A stretch of DNA of 64,000 nt. It comes from Phreatobacter sp. Lineage in GTDB: Bacteria; Pseudomonadota; Alphaproteobacteria; Rhizobiales; Phreatobacteraceae. The stretch is taken from NCBI RefSeq assembly GCF_022843985.1, contig NZ_JALHMP010000003.1, positions 1-64,000 of the forward strand, given 5' to 3'. The notes beneath the pieces were generated by a model that did no database searches, was not told where the DNA came from, and was given only the letters and a program-made list of their open reading frames with translations. The position numbers and the translations under genes are program-made. Shown piece after piece: positions 44,113-51,509 of this stretch (positions within the stretch are counted from its first letter, which is position 1; each line of letters starts with the position of its first letter).

Positions 44113-44161
44113 CGGATCAGTCCACGGTCTCTGACCAAGCTTGTCCTGTCCGGAGGCGTCG

Positions 44162-44644
44162 ATGCGCGCGCTGGCCCGTTTCATCGCGGTTCCCACCCTC
44201 CTCGGCCTCCTCGCGTTTCCCGCCGGAGCCGCCGAAGCCTGTCCGCCGTCCGACCTCGAGCGCTTCACGGCGGAGGCGATGGTCGCCGATGCCGATCTTC
44301 GCCAAAGCGCGGGCGAAGCCCTCCAGGCCTGCGCCAGCTTCGCGCTCGACCAGTATCGCAATGTCGGCGAGATCGAGGAGCGCATCCTCGTCCATATCGC
44401 TGCGCTCGCCGGCCGCACCTCCTATGCGACCTATGCCGCCGACGAGATCCCCCATGCATCACCGGCCCTGATCGCCCTGCTCGGCGTGGCGTTCCGTCCG
44501 CTCTATCCGCACCTGCGCTCGCTCTCCGAGGAGGAGAATACGGCGGCCCTGAGGACCATCGTCTTTCATCTGCTGTCACAGACGGGCCCGCTTGCGACCG
44601 GATCGGTCGCCAGGCCCGCGCCAGCGACCGGAGCACGGCCATGA
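44162..44644 (+). CDS. Exported hypothetical protein with a cysteine pair
   Basis: A 160-residue protein with a signal peptide (MRALARFIAVPTLLGLLAFP, cleavage near AGAAEA), Cys residues in EACPPSD and ALQACASF that could form a disulfide, and a mostly helical body; the tail is Pro/Ala-rich. No family recognised. GGAGG stands five bases before the ATG. Its TGA overlaps the ATG of a 44-codon gene. Candidate member of the CtrA-controlled set because of the box 50 bp upstream. Confidence 0.65.
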   Translation: MRALARFIAVPTLLGLLAFPAGAAEACPPSDLERFTAEAMVADADLRQSAGEALQACASFALDQYRNVGEIEERILVHIAALAGRTSYATYAADEIPHASPALIALLGVAFRPLYPHLRSLSEEENTAALRTIVFHLLSQTGPLATGSVARPAPATGARP

Positions 44645-44775
44645 CGCCCGAGGAGACCGCGCTGCCCCGTCTGGTCGCACCGCCCCTGTCGCCGGCCGGC
44701 AGTTTCGACGCCGATGTGGCCGATCTGCACGAGGTCGAGTGGCTCCGGCCCGAGCCGATCGTCCGCAAGGACTGA
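44641..44775 (+). CDS. Small coupled protein of 44 residues
   Basis: An ATG that overlaps the stop of the preceding secreted-protein gene (ATGA) opens a 44-codon frame ending in TGA at 44773. Almost all codons end in G or C, as in surrounding genes. The product (MTPEETALPRLVAPPLSPAG then an acidic segment, ending EPIVRKD) is soluble and unstructured-looking. Family unknown. Coupling and codon use support a real gene, but its short length keeps confidence moderate. Confidence 0.5.
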   Translation: MTPEETALPRLVAPPLSPAGSFDADVADLHEVEWLRPEPIVRKD

Positions 44776-44857
44776 TCCTCCCGGGCTGGACCGCGGGAAT
44801 CCGGCGCCGGCACGGTCCGGCCGCGACCGCCGTGACGGCGAAGAGGGATGGAGGCTG

Positions 44858-45439
44858 ATGATCAGGGGTTCCGCCGTCCCGCGCACCGGAGCGCTCGTCG
44901 CCATCGACCCCTCCGCCCATGTCCATGCGTCGGCCCAGATCTACGGAAGGGTGACCCTCGCCGCCGGGACCTCCGTCTGGCCCAACGCGGTCATCCGCGC
45001 CGAAATGTACGAGGTGGTGATCGGCGAGCGCTCGAACATCCAGGATTTCGCGATGGTCCATGTCGGCAGCGTCAGCGGCACCTTCATCGGGCGCGACTGC
45101 TCGATCACCCACCATGTCACGCTGCACGGCTGCACGATCGGCGACAATGTGCTGGTCGGGATCGGTGCCACCATCATGGACGGCTGCGTGATCGGCGCCA
45201 ATTCGATCATTGCCGGTGGCTCCTTCCTGAAGGAAAACACGGTGATCCCGCCCAACTCCGTCGTTGCCGGCGTGCCGGCGGTGCTGAAAGCGAACCGCGA
45301 CTGCGGTGACGCCAACCGCTTCAACGCCTGGCTCTACACGCAGAACGCCGAGGCCTATGCCCGCGGCGAGCATCGCTGCTGGGACGCGATCGATCTCGAC
45401 GCCGCCGCCGCGCGTTTCGGCATCACCCGCAGGGCCTAG
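44858..45439 (+). CDS. Gamma-class carbonic anhydrase-like hexapeptide-repeat protein
   Basis: A 193-residue left-handed beta-helix protein of the gamma-carbonic anhydrase / YrdA / PaaY family. Hexapeptide repeats run from about residue 15 to 150 (IYGRVTLAAGTSVWPNAVIR and following), and the three metal-binding histidines are suggested by MVHVGS and THHVTLHG. Many such proteins lack measurable CO2 hydration, so activity is open. ATG 44858 is preceded by GGAGG. Ends by overlapping the membrane protein gene on the opposite strand by 4 bp. Confidence 0.85.
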   Translation: MIRGSAVPRTGALVAIDPSAHVHASAQIYGRVTLAAGTSVWPNAVIRAEMYEVVIGERSNIQDFAMVHVGSVSGTFIGRDCSITHHVTLHGCTIGDNVLVGIGATIMDGCVIGANSIIAGGSFLKENTVIPPNSVVAGVPAVLKANRDCGDANRFNAWLYTQNAEAYARGEHRCWDAIDLDAAAARFGITRRA

Positions 45440-46164
45440 CGCACGATCCGCCGCTCGATGCGGAACCGCATCTCGATGCCCGGACTCGTGCCCTGGCGGC
45501 GGTCCGGCGTCAGCCAGTGGCTGTAGCGGGCGGTGGCGGGCGGGTCACCGGGCAGGTCGAGGCTGAAGCGGGCGATCTCCCGGCCGCCGCGCGCGAGGAT
45601 GATGGCGCGCATGCCGGAGGGCTCCACAAGCGGCAGGACGGCGTCGGCGGTCGTGACGTCGTAGGCGTCGACCCGCCATTCAAGCCCCTCGGCGGGTACA
45701 TGGCTCCGGCCAGCCTCGCCGGTGAGGGCGAGGTCGCGCCAGCCGAGGCCGTCGAGGCGCAACTGGACGATCAGAAAGGGCTGGACCGGCGGCGGCGGGG
45801 TGGTCACGGCGAAGGCGACATAGCCGAGGGCGACGGAAAAGAAGGCGACAGCCGCGACAGCCGCCGCGGCGAGGCGGAGCATGGCGCCCGACCGCGCGAG
45901 GCGCGACAGCATCAGCCAGAGCCCGAGGGCGCCGCCGGCGGCACCGCCGATCCCGCCCATGGCCACGGCGAAGGCCGAACGGTCCGCCGACCGGCCGAGA
46001 TCGAGCCAGTCGGCGAAGGCGAGTGCGCCCGTCCGGCTGGCGAAACCCGACAGCAGGGCACCCGCCAGGGCGGCGCCGACGACGGCGGCGAGGCCCAGGG
46101 CAAGGCCATGCCCGGCGGTAACCGAGGACGTTGCAGGAGGGGGAAGCGGACTGTGCTCGGACAT
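45436..46164 (-). CDS. Membrane protein of unknown function, three helices
   Basis: A 242-residue protein with three hydrophobic helices near residues 22-42, 68-86 and 96-120 and a C-terminal periplasmic-like domain of about 115 residues with Trp-rich strands (QLRLDGLGWRDLALTG, RYSHWLTPDRRQGTSPG). No known family recognised. GC3 and ribosome-site context support coding. Stands alone between two divergent or convergent neighbours. Confidence 0.65.
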   Translation of the reverse strand: MSEHSPLPPPATSSVTAGHGLALGLAAVVGAALAGALLSGFASRTGALAFADWLDLGRSADRSAFAVAMGGIGGAAGGALGLWLMLSRLARSGAMLRLAAAAVAAVAFFSVALGYVAFAVTTPPPPVQPFLIVQLRLDGLGWRDLALTGEAGRSHVPAEGLEWRVDAYDVTTADAVLPLVEPSGMRAIILARGGREIARFSLDLPGDPPATARYSHWLTPDRRQGTSPGIEMRFRIERRIVR

Positions 46165-46254
46165 GGCTCGACTGACGCGCCGCGAAGGCGGCTTGCGTGT
46201 CAGTCGTGCCGGACAGCCAGAAGGTTCAAACGGCCAAGCGCCGGCCGCCCCGCC

Positions 46255-47028
46255 TCACTTCTCGACGAAGGCCTTCTCGATGACGAAATGGCCGGGACCG
46301 GAAATGGCGCCCTCGTCGAAGCCGCGGGCGACCAGCATGTCGACCATGTCCTTGAGGAAGGCCGGCGAGCCGCAGATCATGACCCGGTCATTGGCCTTGT
46401 CGAGCGGCGGCAGCCCGAACTCCGCCTGCAACTTGCCGCTGTCGAGGAGCTCGGTGATGCGGCCGTTGTGGATATAGGGCTCGCGCGTCACCGTGGGATA
46501 GTATTTCAGCTTCTCGCGCACCAGTTCGCCGATCAGCTCGTCGTCCGGCAGTTCCTTCGACACGTAGTCGCCATAGGCCTGTTCGGCGATGAAGCGGGTG
46601 CCGTGGATCAGCACGACATTCTCGAACCGGTCGTAGACCTCGGGGTCCTTGACGACGCTGATGAAGGGGGCGAGGCCGGTGCCGGTGCCACAGAGATAGA
46701 GGTTCTTGCCGGGCAGCAGGGCATCCTGCACCAGGGTGCCGACCGGCTTGCGCCCGACCAGGATCTGGTCGCCGACCTTGATGTTCTGCAGGTGCGAGGT
46801 CAGCGGACCGTCGGGGACCTTGATGGAGAAGAATTCCAGATTGTCCTCATAGTTGGAGGACACGATGGAATAGGCGCGCAGCAGGGGTCGGCCGTTGATT
46901 TCCAGGCCGATCATGGTGAACTGGCCGTTGACGAACCGAAAAGCCGGGTCGCGCGTCGTCTTGAAGGAAAACAGGCGATCCGTGTAGTGGCGCACGTCGA
47001 TGACGCGCTCGGAGTTCAGGTTCGACAT
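46255..47028 (-). CDS. fpr: Ferredoxin-NADP reductase
   Basis: A 257-residue flavoprotein of the bacterial Fpr (FNR class II) type that moves electrons between NADPH and ferredoxin or flavodoxin. FAD is bound by RAYSIVSSNYEDN (about residue 55), with GPLTSHLQNIKVGD; the NADP domain has YLCGTGTGLAPF and CGSPAFLKDM, ending with the short FVIEKAFVEK typical of the class. ATG 47028 gives the family N-terminus MSNLNSERV. Has its own promoter (47067-47105), with an inverted repeat over the start site. Confidence 0.94.
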   Translation of the reverse strand: MSNLNSERVIDVRHYTDRLFSFKTTRDPAFRFVNGQFTMIGLEINGRPLLRAYSIVSSNYEDNLEFFSIKVPDGPLTSHLQNIKVGDQILVGRKPVGTLVQDALLPGKNLYLCGTGTGLAPFISVVKDPEVYDRFENVVLIHGTRFIAEQAYGDYVSKELPDDELIGELVREKLKYYPTVTREPYIHNGRITELLDSGKLQAEFGLPPLDKANDRVMICGSPAFLKDMVDMLVARGFDEGAISGPGHFVIEKAFVEK

Positions 47029-47066
47029 GGCAGAGCCCGGGGTGACTGGCGCCAGAGACAGTTTCG

Positions 47067-47105
47067 TTCGTACACGAATGATACCGCATTGCACCAACTA
47101 GACAA
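47067..47105 (-). promoter_or_regulatory. fpr promoter with overlapping inverted repeat
   Basis: On the reverse strand: -35 TTGTCT (47105-47100), 16-bp spacer, -10 TATCAT (47083-47078, five of six matches). Immediately downstream, an inverted repeat TTCGT-AC-ACGAA (47067-47078) overlaps the -10 end and likely start site, a classical repressor operator position. The regulator is unknown. Confidence 0.5.
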
Positions 47106-47245
47106 GAGCATGCACCGGGGCAAAAACGAAATCGCGGGGCTGGATCAAACGGCCGCTGCGCCGTCTGGCCACCGGACCGATGGACGGGGCCTTGCCCGCC
47201 GACCGGCGATGCCTATGCTGACCGCCCCTGACATCCGGACCCGTC

Positions 47246-48169
47246 ATGCCCCCCGATATCCTCTGTTTCGGCGAAGCCCTTGGTGAGTTCAATCAGACCA
47301 TCCCGCGCGAGCCAAACTATCTGTTCGGCTTCGGCGGCGACACGTCGAACTGCGCCATCGCGGCGGCGCGGTCGGGGGCGAGCGTCGGCGTGATCGGCGC
47401 CGTCGGTGACGACACGTTCGGCCAGGCCTTCCTCGACCTGTGGCGGGCCGAGGGCATCGACATCAGCGCGATGCGCATGCCGCCGCAGAGCGAGACCGGC
47501 CTCTATTTCATCACCCACGGGCCGGATGGCCATGAATTCGCCTATCGCCGCGCCGGCTCGGCGGCCGCGCGCTTCACCTCAGCCGACCTGCCGGTCCCGG
47601 CGGTCCGTGCCGCGAAGATCCTGCATGTCTCCGGCATCTCGCAGGCGATCTCCCCCTCGGCCAGCGCCGCCGTGCGGATGGCCATCGCCGAGGCACGTGC
47701 GGCCGGTGTGACGGTGTCCTATGACACCAATCTGCGGCTGCGGCTCTGGCCGCTGGAGCGGGCGCGTGAGGTGACCAACGAGGCCATGCGGCTCGCCGAC
47801 ATCGCCCTGCCCGGCCTCGACGACGCGCGCCAGCTCACCGGCCGCGACACGCCCGACGCCATCGCCGATTTCTATCTCGAAGGGGGCTCAAAGATCGTGG
47901 CGCTGACCCTCGGGCGGGACGGTGCGCTGATCGCCACGGCTGGTGAGCGCCGGGTCATCCCCTCGATCCGGGTTGGAGCCGTCGATGCGACCGGGGCGGG
48001 CGACTGTTTCGACGGCGCCTTCCTCGCCGAATGGCTGGCGACCGGCGACCCCTTCCAGGCCGGCCGCTATGCCTGCGCGGCGGCGGCGCTGTCCACCACC
48101 GGCTATGGCGCGGTGGCGCCCCTGCCGCGCCGTGCGGCGGTGCTGGCGGCGCTGGCGTCGGCGGGCTGA
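47246..48169 (+). CDS. kdgK: PfkB family sugar kinase (KDG kinase-like)
   Basis: A 307-residue ribokinase-family kinase, most like 2-keto-3-deoxygluconate kinase: FGEALGEFNQ at the N-terminus, FGGDTSNCAIAAARSG (substrate site), YDTNLRLRLW and the catalytic-Asp motif DATGAGDCFDGAF near residue 250. It phosphorylates a sugar or sugar acid from ATP in the cytoplasm; KDG is the best guess because GDTSNCAIAAARSG-type N-termini and TNLRLRLW are typical of KdgK. Converges on a tctC gene across a strong inverted repeat. Confidence 0.8.
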   Translation: MPPDILCFGEALGEFNQTIPREPNYLFGFGGDTSNCAIAAARSGASVGVIGAVGDDTFGQAFLDLWRAEGIDISAMRMPPQSETGLYFITHGPDGHEFAYRRAGSAAARFTSADLPVPAVRAAKILHVSGISQAISPSASAAVRMAIAEARAAGVTVSYDTNLRLRLWPLERAREVTNEAMRLADIALPGLDDARQLTGRDTPDAIADFYLEGGSKIVALTLGRDGALIATAGERRVIPSIRVGAVDATGAGDCFDGAFLAEWLATGDPFQAGRYACAAAALSTTGYGAVAPLPRRAAVLAALASAG

Positions 48170-48176
48170 AACGACA

Positions 48177-48204
48177 ACACCCGGCGGAAGGCCCCGCCGG
48201 GTGT
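48177..48204. terminator. Bidirectional hairpin between kinase and tctC
   Basis: A perfect 11-bp inverted repeat (ACACCCGGCGG, 48177-48187, with CCGCCGGGTGT, 48194-48204) and a 6-base loop, between two convergent genes. It lacks a long T tract, so termination strength is uncertain. Confidence 0.7.
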
Positions 48205-48231
48205 AGCTGCAGGCCGAAGCGGCAAGAACGA

Positions 48232-49224
48232 CTACTGGCTGACGCCGCTGGCGCGGATCGGGCCCGCCCACTTCTCGATCTCGCTCCGCACGAGCTGGCC
48301 GAGATAGGCCGGGCCGCGGCGCTCCGGCGTCGCCAGGATGGCGCCGAGGCCCTCGAGGCGCTGCCTCACCGCCGGCGTGTCCATCGCCTCGACGGTGACG
48401 GCGCGCAGGCGCTCGACGATGGCGGGCGGCGTGTCCTTGTGGAAGAAGAATGCGTTCCACGTATAGGCCTCGAAACCCTGGAGGCCCTGCTGCTGGGCCG
48501 TCGGCAGGTCGGGGAAGACTGTCGCGCGGTTGGCGGTGAGGGTCGCCAGCGCCTTCACCGAGCCGCCCTGGATATGCGGCATGGCGGTGGAGGAGATCTC
48601 GCACATGTAGTCGACGCGGCCGCCGACCAGATCCTGGATGGCAGGAGCAGAGCCGCGATAGGGCACGTGGGTGACGTCGTTGGCGCCGATGACGGAGTTC
48701 AGGTAGAGGCAGCCCAAATGCACGGCCGAACCGGCGCCGGCGGAGGCAAACTGCAGCTTGGCCTGGTTGGCCTTAACGTGGGCGATGAACTCCTGGAGGT
48801 TGTTGGCCGGGAAATCCTTGCGCGTGATGAGGATCAGCGGCACCTCGGCGATCAGGGTGACCGGCGCGAAATCGGTGGCGGCGTTGTAGAGCGGCTGCTT
48901 GTAGAGCGTCTGGTTCACCGCATGGGTGCCGACCGTGCCGAGCACGAAGCTGTAGCCGTCGGGCGAGCCGCGCGAGACGCGTGCCGTCCCGGTCATACCG
49001 CCGGCGCCGCCGACATTCTCCACCACCACCTGCTGGCCGAGGATCTGCGACATGCGCTCGGCCATGATGCGGCCGAGCACGTCGGTCGGGCCACCGGCGG
49101 CAAAGGGGATGATCATCGTCACCGGGCGCGCCGGCCAGGTCTGGGCGTGGACCGCGGGCGCGGCACCGAGCAGCGAGGCGGCGGCGACAAGGGCAAGCAG
49201 GGCTCGTCGGGAGGTCGGTTTCAT
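48232..49224 (-). CDS. Orphan TTT (Bug) binding protein, copy 2
   Basis: A 330-residue periplasmic binding protein of the TctC/Bug family. Signal peptide from MKPTSRRALLALVAAASLLG, cleavage after VHAQ, then WPARPVTMIIPFAAGGPTDV, the family phosphate-like loop, and VTHVPYRGSAPAIQDLVGGR. No tctAB is next to it, so it must work with permeases encoded elsewhere or act as a sensor. ATG 49224 has AGAGGAG. Divergent from the aspartate-dehydrogenase-like gene by 200 bp. Confidence 0.92.
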   Translation of the reverse strand: MKPTSRRALLALVAAASLLGAAPAVHAQTWPARPVTMIIPFAAGGPTDVLGRIMAERMSQILGQQVVVENVGGAGGMTGTARVSRGSPDGYSFVLGTVGTHAVNQTLYKQPLYNAATDFAPVTLIAEVPLILITRKDFPANNLQEFIAHVKANQAKLQFASAGAGSAVHLGCLYLNSVIGANDVTHVPYRGSAPAIQDLVGGRVDYMCEISSTAMPHIQGGSVKALATLTANRATVFPDLPTAQQQGLQGFEAYTWNAFFFHKDTPPAIVERLRAVTVEAMDTPAVRQRLEGLGAILATPERRGPAYLGQLVRSEIEKWAGPIRASGVSQ

Positions 49225-49424
49225 GCATGGACTCCTCTGGAAGCGGCGGATCATGGCCAAAAGGTGCGGGTTGTCCAGCCCCGAATGCAGGCAGCGGCAC
49301 ACCGCCGCAATCAGCGCGGGCCCTTCCGGATCACCGGAGCCGGAACATGGGCGCCATGACGGCAGGGACTGGCAATTGCCCGCCCAGGCTCTATGGTCCG
49401 CCACCTTTTCGACCGGAGAGACCC

Positions 49425-50234
49425 ATGACCACCACCCGCATCGCCATTGCCGGCCTCGGCGCCATCGGACGCACGCTCGCTGCACGGATCGCGGGCGGAA
49501 CGATCCCGGGCACCAGCCTCGCCTGCGTCGCCGCCCGGGATGAGGCCAAGGCCAAGGCCTGGCTCGCCGAGCAGGGCATCAAGGTGCCCGTCGTGCCGCT
49601 AGCCGATTTTCCGACCCATGCGGACCTCGCGGTCGAATGCGCCCCTGCCTCGGTGATCGAGGAGATCTGCGCGCCGATGCTGAAAGCGGGCAAGAAGGTG
49701 ATGGTGCTGTCCTGCGGCGCGCTGCTGCCGCGGCCCCACCTGATGGACATGGCGAAGACCCATGGCGGCCAGATCATCGTGCCGACCGGCGCCCTGCTCG
49801 GCCTCGACGCCGTCACCGCCGCGGCCGAGGGCACGATCCATTCGGTGCGGATGATCACGCGCAAGCCGCCGAAGGGCCTGGTCGGCGCCCCCTATCTTGT
49901 CGAGAAAGGCCTCGACATGGACGCGGTCAAGGAGCCGACGCTGATCTTCTCGGGGTCCGCCCGCGACGCCGCCAGGGGCTTCCCGGCCAATGTCAATGTC
50001 GCCGTGGCGCTGTCGCTGGCCGGTATCGGACCGGACCGCACGACGATCGACATCTGGGCCGACCCGACGGTGACCCGCAACTGCCACGCCATAGAGGTCG
50101 ATTCGGATTCGGCGAAGCTGACCCTTGCCATCGAGAACATCCCGTCCGACAACCCGAAGACCGGCCGGATCACCGCGCTGTCGGTCATCGCAGCCCTGCG
50201 CAAGCTGAACGCGCCGGTCCGCGTCGGCACATGA
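49425..50234 (+). CDS. Aspartate dehydrogenase-like protein
   Basis: A 269-residue NAD(P)-dependent enzyme of the L-aspartate dehydrogenase (NadX) family, which deaminates L-aspartate to iminoaspartate/oxaloacetate and can feed NAD synthesis. Rossmann motif IAIAGLGAIGRTLAA at the start, VMVLSCGALL, and an active-site stretch FPANVNVAVALSLAG are typical. GGAGAG six bases before ATG 49425. It stands between two tctC orphans; catabolic use of an amino or dicarboxylic acid is plausible. Not part of a nadAC cluster. Confidence 0.85.
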   Translation: MTTTRIAIAGLGAIGRTLAARIAGGTIPGTSLACVAARDEAKAKAWLAEQGIKVPVVPLADFPTHADLAVECAPASVIEEICAPMLKAGKKVMVLSCGALLPRPHLMDMAKTHGGQIIVPTGALLGLDAVTAAAEGTIHSVRMITRKPPKGLVGAPYLVEKGLDMDAVKEPTLIFSGSARDAARGFPANVNVAVALSLAGIGPDRTTIDIWADPTVTRNCHAIEVDSDSAKLTLAIENIPSDNPKTGRITALSVIAALRKLNAPVRVGT

Positions 50235-50386
50235 CGGCGGCATTCGGCCGCCCCCCACGGGACGGCGGCCGAGCCCGCTTGCAACCCTCCGATCAGGCGC
50301 TAGTCTCTGACATAACCGGCAGACAAAGCCGGACGAGCGGACCCGTTAGCAAGGGCCGCCACAGGAAACCGTCTCGAGGGAACCCC

Positions 50387-51358
50387 ATGCGCAAAACCAT
50401 ACTCGCCGGCCTGGCCGTGCTCTCTGTCATAGGCTTCGGCGCGCCGGCCGAAGCCCAGACCTGGCCGACCAGACCGATCACCTTCATGGTGCCCTTCCCC
50501 GCCGGTGGCGGCACCGACGCCTTCGCCCGTCCGCTCGCCGCCCAGCTTGAGAGGCAGCTCGGCCAGGGTGTCATCATCGAGAACCGCGCCGGGGCCGGCG
50601 GTACGGCCGGCGCGCTGGTCGCCTCGCGGGCCGCGCCCGACGGCTATTCGTTCTTCGTCGGTGCCGCCCACCACTCCATCGCGCCGTCGCTCTATCCCCG
50701 GCTCGAGTACAATATCGAGACCGATTTCATTCCGATCGCGGTCATCGCCCAGCCGCCGCAGATCATCGTGGTCAATCCGCGGCGCGTGCAGGCGACGACG
50801 CTGGCCGAGCTGATCGCCCTGGCGCGGTCGAAGCCGGACGACCTCATCTATGGCTCGGCCGGCATCGGCACGACGCACCATCTGGCGGGCGAGCTTTTCA
50901 AGATCCTGACCCAGACCAAGATCCGCCACGTGCCCTATCGTGGTGCGGGACCGGCCATGGCCGATCTCGTCGCCGGCCAGATCGACATGATCTTCGACGG
51001 TCTCGGCACCTCGGCGCCGCAGGTCCTTGGCGGCGCCATCCGCGGCATCGCGGTGGCGGCCCCGACGCGCAACCCGGCGATCCCGAATGTTCCGACGGCC
51101 GGCGAAAGCGGCCTGCAGAATTTCGACGTGTCGACCTGGTATGCGATCTTCGCACCGAAGAACACGCCGGCCCCGATCGTCGAGCGCATGCGCACGGAGA
51201 TCCGTGCGGCTCTGCAGGTCCAGTCCATCAAGGACGCCTGGGCGCGCAACGGCTCGGACATCCCGACGCTTGAGGGAGAGGCCTTCGGCCGGTTCGTCTC
51301 CTCCGAGGTGCAGCGCTGGCGCAAGGTCGTCACTGACGCCGGCGTGAAGCTGGAGTGA
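50387..51358 (+). CDS. Orphan TTT (Bug) binding protein, copy 3
   Basis: A 323-residue binding protein of the TctC/Bug family. Signal peptide MRKTILAGLAVLSVIGFGAP with cleavage near AEAQ, then WPTRPITFMVPFPAGGGTDA and KIRHVPYRGAGPAMADLVAG. ATG 50387 follows GAGGGAA. It lies 152 bp after the aspartate-dehydrogenase-like gene and may share its transcript. The hexanucleotide-rich terminator after it is strong. Ligand unknown. Confidence 0.92.
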   Translation: MRKTILAGLAVLSVIGFGAPAEAQTWPTRPITFMVPFPAGGGTDAFARPLAAQLERQLGQGVIIENRAGAGGTAGALVASRAAPDGYSFFVGAAHHSIAPSLYPRLEYNIETDFIPIAVIAQPPQIIVVNPRRVQATTLAELIALARSKPDDLIYGSAGIGTTHHLAGELFKILTQTKIRHVPYRGAGPAMADLVAGQIDMIFDGLGTSAPQVLGGAIRGIAVAAPTRNPAIPNVPTAGESGLQNFDVSTWYAIFAPKNTPAPIVERMRTEIRAALQVQSIKDAWARNGSDIPTLEGEAFGRFVSSEVQRWRKVVTDAGVKLE

Positions 51359-51394
51359 TCGGACGCGGGTTCCGCGACCAAGAAGGCACACATG

Positions 51395-51418
51395 AAGGCC
51401 CGCTCCGGCGGGCCTTTT
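51395..51418 (+). terminator. Rho-independent terminator of the third tctC
   Basis: A perfect 9-bp stem (AAGGCCCGC, 51395-51403, with GCGGGCCTT, 51408-51416), 4-base loop and T run, 36 bp after the stop. Confidence 0.88.
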
Positions 51419-51430
51419 CATTTGAGATCT

Positions 51431-51480
51431 TGCCCCCTTACCCGGCCTGCGGCCGACCTCTCCCCGCCGGGGAGAGGTTG
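51431..51480. repeat. Palindromic repeat, family B
   Basis: A CCCGGCCTGCGGCCGACCTC palindrome-like unit followed by the family core (ACCTCTCCCCGCCGGGGAGAGGT) between the tctC terminator and the reverse-strand FAD/Fe-S gene. Confidence 0.8.
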
Positions 51481-51509
51481 AAAGGAGGCTCACCGGACGG
51501 CGTCCTCAG

